NCBI GenBank assembly: GCA_900556575.1
Contig: USPO01000064.1
Location: 1 to 7,787 of the forward strand
Origin: an uncultured Eubacteriales bacterium
GTDB taxonomy: Bacteria > Bacillota > Clostridia > UBA1381
Reading direction: 5' to 3'
Length of the DNA stretch: 7,787 bases
Shown here: in pieces, positions 1-6,700 of the stretch
How positions within the stretch are numbered: position 1 is the first letter of the stretch
How the letters are laid out: each line of letters opens with the position of its first letter
Notes under the pieces: model-generated
The model's input: the letters and a program-made list of their open reading frames with translations, nothing else
Databases searched by the model: none
What the model was told of the DNA's origin: nothing
Position numbers and translations under genes: made by a program

Positions 1-95
1 TCAAAAGCATACACGTTGAAACAGTAAGTAATGTTTGTGAAAACTTACAATTTCTTGATATGGATATATTTGTCCATATTTTAAGTGGCAGGTGA
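1..95 (+). CDS. C-terminal tail of an unidentified protein (partial)
   Basis: The third forward frame is open from the left edge to a TGA at 93-95 and gives about 30 residues of ordinary protein-like composition, ending DIFVHILSGR. The other two forward frames close within the first 27 bases. The stop codon overlaps the ribosome binding site of the small ORF that starts at 100, as expected for neighbours in one operon. The fragment is too short for a family to be recognised and shows no motif. The call as coding rests only on the open frame and the tight spacing to the next start, so it could be chance. Confidence 0.4.
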   Translation, partial: KSIHVETVSNVCENLQFLDMDIFVHILSGR

Positions 96-99
96 TTAT

Positions 100-204
100 A
101 TGAAATGGTTTGATATAGTATCGAATATTATTGATATGGTTTTTGATATTAGTGTGATTGTATATATCATTCATACATGGAAAGATAAAAAGGAAGAAGA
201 ATGA
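100..204 (+). CDS. Small hydrophobic peptide, 34 residues, unknown function
   Basis: ATG at 100 follows AGGTGA (90-95) at a short 4-base spacing and directly follows the stop of the upstream frame. The peptide begins MKWFDIVSNI, has a mostly hydrophobic stretch from about residue 4 to 24 rich in I and V, and ends in a charged tail (KDKKEEE). That layout fits a single-pass membrane peptide, although three aspartates fall inside the hydrophobic stretch. Small membrane peptides of this size include type I toxins and phage or plasmid accessory peptides. I do not recognise a family and see no convincing antisense RNA gene. A 7-bp hairpin (58-64 with 73-79) sits just upstream and could affect translation. 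Coding status is plausible, not proven. Confidence 0.4.
   Translation: MKWFDIVSNIIDMVFDISVIVYIIHTWKDKKEEE
143..170 (+). promoter_or_regulatory. Possible weak promoter ahead of the leader and acetyltransferase genes
   Basis: TTGATA at 143-148 and TATCAT at 165-170 are separated by 16 bases, and each differs from the sigma-A consensus at one position. It lies inside the small ORF and would start transcription near 177, ahead of the hairpin, leader ORF and terminator at 233-343. In AT-rich DNA such matches are common, so this is only a candidate. Confidence 0.22.
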
Positions 205-232
205 GTAAGAGAAGGATTTGAAATCAAATGCA

Positions 233-251
233 GTAGCTTTAATAAAGCTAC
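233..251 (+). other. Perfect 8-bp hairpin in leader region
   Basis: GTAGCTTT (233-240) and AAAGCTAC (244-251) are perfect reverse complements around a 3-base loop. No T-tract follows, so it is not a classical terminator on the plus strand. The AGCTTT part of its left arm could also pair with AAAGCT at 322-327, in the loop and right arm of the terminator at 309-337. It might therefore take part in alternative folding of a leader RNA. That role is inference. Confidence 0.4.
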
Positions 252-265
252 CGGAGAGAAAGATT

Positions 266-343
266 ATGAAATGGCATGGCAACAGAAATAAAAATCCCAA
301 TTTGCAGGAAAGAAAACAGCGAAAGCTGTTTTCTTTTAATTGA
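266..343 (+). CDS. Possible 25-residue leader peptide overlapping a terminator
   Basis: ATG at 266 has a good ribosome binding site, GGAGAG at 253-258, with 7 bases of spacing. The ORF encodes 25 residues, basic overall (K/R-rich, beginning MKWHGNRNKN), and stops at TGA 341-343. The reading frame runs completely through the terminator hairpin at 309-337 and ends 17 bases before the first acetyltransferase start. A ribosome translating it would physically block the hairpin, so it could act as an attenuator leader peptide. Equally it may be a chance ORF, because the terminator sequence itself supplies nearly half of its codons. No family is recognised. Confidence 0.3.
   Translation: MKWHGNRNKNPNLQERKQRKLFSFN
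309..337 (+). terminator. Strong intrinsic terminator just upstream of the acetyltransferase genes
   Basis: Left arm 309-320 and right arm 325-336 pair over 12 bp without mismatch around a GAAA tetraloop (321-324). The 3' side contains TTTTCTTTT. The A-rich left side means it could also work on the minus strand. It ends only 23 bases before the ATG at 361, which leaves no room for a promoter in between. It is therefore either the end of the upstream unit with read-through into the next genes, or an attenuator. Confidence 0.85.
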
Positions 344-360
344 GAGGAGAAGAGGGAGAA

Positions 361-819
361 ATGAATGAAGAATTTAATGTAAGAAAAGCAAATGAAAGCG
401 ATATTCCATTGATACAAGATATGATAAAGGGGCTGGCGGCATATGAGAAAAGACCTCAGGATATGACGGGTTCTCAGGAACATTTATATCATTGGATTTT
501 CAAAAAGAAAATAGCGACCGTATTGATTGCCGAATATAATTGTGAAGCAATAGGGTATGCTATTTATTACCCTGTGTTTGGTTCATTTGCAGCTGAGGGC
601 GGAGTTCATTTGGAAGATATGTTTTTGAATGAGAAAAATCGGCATTGTGGCTTTGGAAAACAATTCTTTTCAAAAATAGAGGAGTTTGTTAAACAGGACG
701 GATTTTCAAAAATAGAGTGGAGCTGTCTTGATTGGAATGAATTGGCGATTAACTTTTATAACAAGATAGGCGCGATACAAGAGCAGGGAAGAAAATATTT
801 CTCTTATATTTGTAAATAA
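361..819 (+). CDS. GNAT N-acetyltransferase, spermidine/spermine acetyltransferase-like
   Basis: The 152-residue protein has the full-length single-domain GNAT fold. It would transfer the acetyl group of acetyl-CoA to an amine in the cytoplasm. The sequence resembles the SSAT (diamine acetyltransferase) branch: VHLEDMFL (82-89) matches the LEDFFV strand of SSAT, the acetyl-CoA pyrophosphate loop is R94-H-C-G-F-G99, and WSCLDWN (120-126) leads into INFYNKIGA (130-138), where Y133 is the usual general-acid tyrosine. Bacterial members act on various amines, so the substrate is open. I chose ATG 361 because the family alignment begins there and AGGAG (345-349) precedes it. An in-frame TTG at 340 would add seven residues and overlaps the terminator region. 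It is the first of three acetyltransferase genes in a row. Confidence 0.88.
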   Translation: MNEEFNVRKANESDIPLIQDMIKGLAAYEKRPQDMTGSQEHLYHWIFKKKIATVLIAEYNCEAIGYAIYYPVFGSFAAEGGVHLEDMFLNEKNRHCGFGKQFFSKIEEFVKQDGFSKIEWSCLDWNELAINFYNKIGAIQEQGRKYFSYICK

Positions 820-869
820 ACATAATATGTAAGTAATAAGGGCAAATCAGAATTTGAGAGGTAAGCATC

Positions 870-1331
870 ATGGAATATGAAATTGTACAGTTGAATAAAA
901 AAGCAATAGATGATTTTTGGCAATTAAGAAAAGAGTTGTTTTTGGAATTGGGGGAAATTTCTGATGAAACAGATATTTCTAAATTAAAATTAGCAACTGA
1001 GCAGTATTATTCATTACATATAAACAAAGATTTATTTAGCTGGGGAGTATACAAGGAACAGAAAATTGTTTCGATTGGTTCATTATGCTTGTTTTCTCGT
1101 ATTCCGTACCAAGAAAATCTAAGCGGAACAGAGGGTTATATATTGAATATATATACTGCCGGACAATTTAGAAAACAGGGTTTTGCAAATCAAATTTTAG
1201 ATACCATAATAGAATACTGCAAACAGCATCATATAGAAAGACTATGGCTTAGCAGCAGTGAACAGGGAAAACACTTGTATGCAGGAAAAGGATTTATAAA
1301 AAAAGAAAATGAAATGGAGTTATTTTTATAA
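870..1331 (+). CDS. GNAT family N-acetyltransferase, substrate unknown
   Basis: The 153-residue single-domain acetyltransferase starts at ATG 870, with GAGAGG at 856-861 as ribosome binding site. The first 85 residues form the variable acceptor-binding half. The conserved half begins at GYILNIYT (89-96), followed by the acetyl-CoA loop R101-K-Q-G-F-A106 and the C-terminal SSSEQGKHLYAGKGF (128-142), in which Y137 is in the place of the general acid. The pattern of a small residue run before G-x-x-LY and G-F is typical of a common, poorly characterised Gram-positive GNAT group. Substrate and pathway cannot be read from the sequence. It lies 50 bases after the SSAT-like gene and has no visible promoter or terminator of its own, so it is probably co-transcribed. 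Confidence 0.85.
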   Translation: MEYEIVQLNKKAIDDFWQLRKELFLELGEISDETDISKLKLATEQYYSLHINKDLFSWGVYKEQKIVSIGSLCLFSRIPYQENLSGTEGYILNIYTAGQFRKQGFANQILDTIIEYCKQHHIERLWLSSSEQGKHLYAGKGFIKKENEMELFL

Positions 1332-1362
1332 TGACAGCTTCTGATTTATGAGGAGAAGATAT

Positions 1363-1809
1363 ATGAAAATATATGAAATTAAAGAAAGAAATACTGAACT
1401 TATGCGGACTCTTTTAGAAGTTTGGGAGGCATCTGTCAGAGAAACACATCATTTCCTTTCCGATACGGAAATAAATCAAATAAAGGAATATGTTCCTCAG
1501 GCACTAAACGGAGTTGAACATCTTATTGCTGCCAAAGATGAAGAAAGTAAAATTACGGGTTTTATGGGAGTTGAAAATATGCGGCTGGAAATGCTGTTTA
1601 TTTCTCCTAAATCAAGAGGTAAAGGAATAGGAAAGCAGCTGGTTCAATATGGAGTTTTAAATTACGGAATACAAGAGGTAACGGTAAATGAGCAAAACCC
1701 GCAGGCGGTTGGATTTTACGAACACTTGGGATTTAAGACCTATAAAAGAACAGATTATGATGAGGAGGGAAACCCTTATCCGCTTCTGTATATGAAAATA
1801 AATATATAG
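1363..1809 (+). CDS. GNAT N-acetyltransferase, YjaB-like
   Basis: This 148-residue protein resembles E. coli YjaB along its whole length, a GNAT whose physiological substrate is not established. Shared landmarks are W21-x-x-S with THHFLS (TH-x-FL in YjaB), EMLFISP (76-82), the acetyl-CoA loop R85-G-K-G-I-G90, TVNEQN followed by AVGFYEHLGF (107-124, with Y119 as likely general acid), and the C-terminal D-x-x-G-x-PYPLL (134-142). I chose ATG 1363 because AGGAGAA (1351-1357) sits 5 bases upstream. The in-frame ATG at 1348 would put that site inside the gene and adds only MRRRY. It is the last of the three acetyltransferase genes and ends at TAG, about 50 bases before a strong terminator. Confidence 0.88.
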   Translation: MKIYEIKERNTELMRTLLEVWEASVRETHHFLSDTEINQIKEYVPQALNGVEHLIAAKDEESKITGFMGVENMRLEMLFISPKSRGKGIGKQLVQYGVLNYGIQEVTVNEQNPQAVGFYEHLGFKTYKRTDYDEEGNPYPLLYMKINI

Positions 1810-1856
1810 GTTAATTTTGAACAGTTTATAAATGAATAAGCCTATGGATATAGGAT

Positions 1857-1906
1857 AAAAAACAGAGGCTGCCGCAAAACATCAATTGCAGCAGCCTCTG
1901 TTTTTT
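1857..1906. terminator. Bidirectional terminator shared by two converging operons
   Basis: Arms 1857-1872 and 1891-1906 pair perfectly over 16 bp, including A6 and T6 flanks. After one C-A mismatch, a further 4 bp pair (1874-1877 with 1886-1889) around an 8-base loop. The GC-rich core and a T-run on either strand let it end both the plus-strand acetyltransferase operon and the minus-strand restriction operon. The minus-strand stop codon (1905-1907) overlaps the outer edge of the hairpin. Confidence 0.92.
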
Positions 1907-3704
1907 ATTGCTTATCCAACGCACGATTTATATATTTTTCCATAAGAACAGCAAGCCTTGCATAATTTTGCGGATTTGAGCCTGAAACGGAAAGCAGATC
2001 TATGAACGGAATAATGCTGTCCGAATTTGTACTCTGATTATATATTGACTCTCCGCTGTCCGAGTCTGTACTTTTTCCGTATATTATACACAGTCCCATA
2101 ATTTCATCGGAAGGGTGCTTTTTGCTTATAGATGTAAGATATTTGAAAGCAAGTATAGGTACCTGCTTGTTGCGGACTGTTTCCTTATCGGAGAATTTCG
2201 CATCAAGTATAATATAGCTGCTTTTATTATTCTTTGTTATTTTTATTATATAGTCCGGCGTATAGCACTGCCCTTCATGAATATTATCGCCCCATGTGAT
2301 GGATGTATTTCTATAGAGGTCAATATCATTCGGAGTTTGCAGCTGATTATTTTCTCCGAATATAACAGGCTGATAATATATAACTATATTAATATTATCC
2401 TTATCATATACAAAGGTATTGTTAAGTGTTCCTGAGTTAAATTCTGATGAATAGTTGTAGGCAAAGCTTCGGTTTCTGATATATCCGCTGCTTGCGATTG
2501 CTTTGTTTATTTTTAAAAGTACATAGTATTCATATATTTTGCTTGTTTGCATGAATGATAATATTAATGCCTTTTCCTTTTCGAGCATATATTCACCAAA
2601 TCCAAACCAGTGTATGATTTCATTGTAAACTATACCGTATGTGCTTATGTTCCTAAAGGCCGGAGATGGGGGAGGAATTTGTTTAAGTTCAGTAACTTTT
2701 ACATCCTTAAATATCCCTGTATAGGCACGGTAGATATTTTTATATTCTTCAAGCAGCTGCTTCATTTTAAACTTATATGCAGCATATTTCATCCGCAGAG
2801 CATTGTATACACAAAATGATGAGTCAATGAGATTATCCCTGTTCATTCTTGTTGTAGGAATATCGGCGAGCATTTTTTCAAGTTCATTATACATTTTTAT
2901 AATATGGAGTATAACACTCTTTAGAAAGCTCATGATAATCCTGTTTTCATAAATATCGGATGAATATATATTTTTTGACACAAGTGTCTGCTTTGGAATA
3001 TAATTTTTTCCGAAAAATTGTATTCCTGTATTAAACTCACTTTCTGTAAGTGTTTCCGGATGAGATACTATGTACTGAAGTGTAGAACTGTTTATGTTTT
3101 GCAGCCGCTCGAAACTTTCAACACTTGTGCTTGGCAGAAGCCGTGTACGGGCATTTATTTTAAGCACATTGTAGTTTGCAGTGTAGATGTACTTAATTCG
3201 TGTAAGCATTGAAAATACTGTGTTTATATCTCGTGCCTCCGAGATACTTGTTATTTCGGAGGCACTTGTTTTTTTGTAATTTACATACAGAAATTCATCA
3301 AAGTTTTCATATATATAATTAACCATATTTTCAACGCTGCTGTTCAGTTCTGTATCCCTTACTAGGATGGACATATTTTCTGATACATAGGTCTTAATAG
3401 CCGTTCCATATCTGACCTTTATTCGCATATGTACAATACCGAAAGTATTTATAAAGGCCTTTCCTATATCAAGCTTGACACCATAACCATATGAGGGAAT
3501 AATATGAGAGTCGCAAAGCTCATCGTTGATATATACATTTATCCCATCAAAACCGTATAAATTTGCTATGGAAAGGCTGTAAGTTATGTCATGCCTTATA
3601 TATGCACCAATTTGTGTGCTGCTGCGGTAGTTCTCAAGAGAGGTGCATTTAAGCGGTATGGAGCTTGACTGATACGGTTCAAGTCTTGTAATTAAGTTTC
3701 CCAC
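1905..3704 (-). CDS. McrC-like DUF2357 protein with PD-(D/E)XK nuclease domain
   Basis: This 599-residue protein is the predicted nuclease partner of the AAA+ motor encoded just upstream. Residues 1-115 look like a beta-rich N-terminal domain. IYENRIIMSFLKSV (251-264) matches the ENR-plus-helix element of DUF2357 proteins, and a helical stretch with coiled-coil character follows to about 330. The nuclease core is clear: YEYY (391-394, E392 in the first helix), P483-D484 on the first core strand, and D501-A-K503 on the next, the usual spacing for this superfamily. McrC-type subunits cut DNA (some relatives are predicted to cut RNA) only with their motor subunit. The start is GTG, preceded by AGGCGG 8 bases upstream. 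An imperfect 13-residue tandem duplication rich in S and D lies near 545-563. The stop runs into the shared terminator. Nuclease assignment is firm and the target unknown. Confidence 0.85.
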   Translation of the reverse strand: MGNLITRLEPYQSSSIPLKCTSLENYRSSTQIGAYIRHDITYSLSIANLYGFDGINVYINDELCDSHIIPSYGYGVKLDIGKAFINTFGIVHMRIKVRYGTAIKTYVSENMSILVRDTELNSSVENMVNYIYENFDEFLYVNYKKTSASEITSISEARDINTVFSMLTRIKYIYTANYNVLKINARTRLLPSTSVESFERLQNINSSTLQYIVSHPETLTESEFNTGIQFFGKNYIPKQTLVSKNIYSSDIYENRIIMSFLKSVILHIIKMYNELEKMLADIPTTRMNRDNLIDSSFCVYNALRMKYAAYKFKMKQLLEEYKNIYRAYTGIFKDVKVTELKQIPPPSPAFRNISTYGIVYNEIIHWFGFGEYMLEKEKALILSFMQTSKIYEYYVLLKINKAIASSGYIRNRSFAYNYSSEFNSGTLNNTFVYDKDNINIVIYYQPVIFGENNQLQTPNDIDLYRNTSITWGDNIHEGQCYTPDYIIKITKNNKSSYIILDAKFSDKETVRNKQVPILAFKYLTSISKKHPSDEIMGLCIIYGKSTDSDSGESIYNQSTNSDSIIPFIDLLSVSGSNPQNYARLAVLMEKYINRALDKQ

Positions 3705-3709
3705 TTATT

Positions 3710-3718
3710 TCACCGCCT
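3710..3718 (-). promoter_or_regulatory. Ribosome binding site fixing the GTG start of the nuclease gene
   Basis: On the minus strand AGGCGGTGA differs by one base from the full AGGAGGTGA anti-16S sequence and lies 5 bases before GTG 3704. It begins directly after the TAA of the motor gene, so the two genes are probably translationally linked. No ATG in the frame near this site fits better. Confidence 0.75.
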
Positions 3719-6700
3719 TTAGCTGAACATAGCAATGTCGTTATATTCAGCATTTTTTAGCATACCGGCAACATATTTTGCTGTCATATCAAGCTGCTTT
3801 ATATCCTTGCTGCTCTTGCATAATGTATCTATTTCATGTAAAAGCTTTTTGTTTGTGTAAGTATTCAGCTTAGGCAAAAGCCTTTGAGTGATTGCATAGT
3901 CAATTGCAATTAAGTTCTTTGACCTCTTTCCTTCATCAAGGAATACTGCCTGTGCTGTTTTAACATATGAGTTAATAGCTTTTTTGGTTCTGAAGCTTAC
4001 GTGAACACCATATTTCTCAAAGCAGGTATAGAATTTCTTAAGAATTTCTTCGTTTTCGGTGTGTCTTCCAATACCGGCTGTTTCTCCGAATGTATTATTC
4101 AGGTTATCCCATGAAATGATTTTTGACGGCGAATTTCTTTCTGAAAAATCATCATATTCGTCGAATTCAACTTCGGGGAGAGAAATCATCCATGCTCTGT
4201 CCAAAAGTCTCGGCGACATTACTTCGGAAGTCTGGTCGTTGTTTATTGTTGCGACAAAGCGGAAGGTTTTTGGAATTTTAACTGTAATTCCGGCACCTAA
4301 GTTAAGTTTCATTATACTGCGTGAATCACTGTCCGCCATATTCATGAAATCAGCCCAGTAGTATTCCATTTGGCTTAGATTTGCCTCATCAAGCAGCATT
4401 ACAAACGGGTATTTGGAAATATCAATGTTATCCACAATTTCTTTGTCGAGTATTCTAAAGCCTTGGTATACATCGTTATTTGCAGCGTCAAACTTTTTTG
4501 TCAAAGGATTGTAATAACCTATGAAATCTCTCTTTGAAGTCCATCCCTTTTCGACCGCAACCGGAATATATCTGTCAATCGCAATGCAGTCCCTTTTTGA
4601 GGAAAGCTGTCTTGAGAATTGTGTCAGACCGAGAACCTTTGCCATAATATTGCATATTGAGGTTTTTCCTATTCCCGGTTCACCGGAAAATACAGTTAAA
4701 AAGCCCTGGGTCATACATATCACAATATTAAGAATACTGTTGTCACTATAATGTCTTCTGTAACCCTGTACGCTGCGGCAAATGTATTCAATCAATTCAT
4801 TTGAACTCATTACATCCGGTTTGATTGAGTTTATTGTGCTTACTGTTTGGGCAAGTTTATTTTCATAATTATCATTTTCCCATTCGGCAGCAGACTTTAA
4901 AAGTTTATTTGCAATTATAGGTTCAAATGCAATTGAAGCTGCATCTCTTGCCTTATTTATGGCATTGGTTACATCTGAGGAAAGATTTCCTATTTGTTCT
5001 CTTATACCTAAAAGACGTTCATTTTCTGCAGCAGCTTTTTTGCGGTATTGCTTTATAAGGTCTTCTTTTTCAATTATTTCATCATTAATATCGGCAATAT
5101 GCTTTAAGTTCTCATACCTGTTCATAAGCGCATCAAGTTCATCAGTTTTGCGGCGTATTCTTCTTTCAAGCTCACGCTCAAATAGTATACCGCTGTTCTG
5201 CTCTGCCTGAAGTTTTGTGAGTTCCTCATTTTCATCACGCAGTGTTTTTACCTCATCCGCAAGACGGTCATTTTGCTCTCTAAGTGTGTAGTAAATAACA
5301 TTTTCAGCAGTAGGAGATATAGCTGCATCAAAAATAGGCTTTAGACTGTCAAAGTCATGTCTTACCCAATCGATAAGAATATCGGAGCTGTCACTTTCAA
5401 ATTGAATACGCTTTTTCAGAATAGTTGAAAGCCTTTCAAAACGTGCTTTGCGTATTTCTTCCGGACATTTTCTCAAAAACGGAGAATTATTGTTGTCGGA
5501 AGCAAGATTATTTACGTCTGTAAGGTCAATTTTCGTTTTATTATGAGTTCTTTTTATAAGGCATCTGAATTCATCAAGGAGTATTTCGTCTGTTATAACA
5601 TCCTCGCTGTTAGGTTTGCTGCCTGAGAATACATATATATATCTGTAATAATCGTTTAGTTCAAGTGAAAGCAAGTCGAATTTCTTGTGACGCTCATTAT
5701 CACTGTAATATTTTATCATATGACTGCTGTTCTTTATATCAAAATTAATGAGTGTCAGATTTCCGAGTCTTTCAGCGGTACAAGGACCGTAATATTTATC
5801 CTTATAGCGCATAAATACCTTTTCTCCGTTTCGGCAGTATTCTTTGACGGATATGCTGCCGTAGAAATTAACGGAATGTTTAGGAGTAACTACCCTATAT
5901 GCATTATATTCATATGCCTGCTTAATTAAACCGTTCTGAACAAGCCTTTCTGTATCGAGTTTGTAATTTGTCTGGTTTACTTCTCTTGTACCGGGCTTAT
6001 AGTTTGGTTCCATTTCCTTGCGGTCAAATTCAATTACAATTGCAGAATTAGCATCGTAATTTTTTTGGAGAAAATCATTTGCTGCTGAATTCTTCACATA
6101 GAAAAGATTAACGTTTCTTTTTTCCGGAAATTCATACTCAGGATTATCTACCATGTATGCTGTATTGTCTTTTAGCAAATATTGAGGGTAGAAATTGTAG
6201 AAAGTATTCATCATTGAAATAAATCCCAAATATCTCGGCTTTTTAGGTTTTGGAATTACAATTTCAGATTTAACCTCTGTTTTGGGTGTGGTGATATTTT
6301 CCTTATCATCGGATGCTGATGAAATGGAATTTTCCTCAGTATTAAGTACTGTTACTTCATTTATGGCATTTTTTACAGGTGCAGTAACACTATCTTCAGC
6401 ATTAATGTCCGGTATTTCATTAATTTTATTTAAATCCAGTTCAGCAGTTTCGGTTACGAAATTTTCGGAGTCTGTTTCCGGTATGGGTTTTTCGGCACTT
6501 TTTTCGCTTTTCTTGTTTTCTTCTGTATCTGATGTTTCTTCGTTTTTTTTGACTATCAAAGGCTCTGTATTTTCATCAGATGTAATGTCATGGGATACGG
6601 ACTCTGGCAGAGTATTGTCTTTATTTTTAATATTTGAAATTTCTGCCTCAAGTGCTGTATCAGATTTGACATCAGCCGAGAGTTGATTTTCGGAAACATC

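Noticed and set aside
24..48. 6-bp inverted repeat GTAAGT/ACTTAC near the left edge
   Set aside because: Short stem, 13-base loop, no T-tract, and it lies in probable coding sequence.
1..483. Minus-strand open frame of 160 codons over the left end
   Set aside because: It is antisense to the SSAT-like acetyltransferase, runs across the strong terminator, and its product is dominated by F, I, S and H, as expected for a shadow frame.
820..1362. Integron-type cassette sites between the acetyltransferase genes
   Set aside because: The 50- and 31-base gaps show no attC-like inverted core sites.
1841..1854. 5-bp hairpin CCTAT/ATAGG before the shared terminator
   Set aside because: Too short and AT-rich to claim a function beside the much stronger terminator.
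2115..5929. Several other plus-strand frames of 64-106 codons
   Set aside because: All lie opposite the two clearly recognisable minus-strand genes, have poor start contexts and C/I/F/Y- or S-rich products.
6543..6550. Run of eight A's followed by C in the motor gene, containing an A-AAA-AAC slippery heptamer in frame
   Set aside because: A -1 shift would give a short basic tail and an early stop, no stimulatory structure is evident, and A-runs are expected in K/N-rich coding DNA. Strain comparison for length variation would be needed.
6282..6686. Plus-strand open frame of 134 codons opposite the acidic linker
   Set aside because: It is the mirror of low-complexity coding sequence. The S/F/V-rich product arises from antisense reading of E, N, D and S codons, and I see no convincing ribosome binding site.
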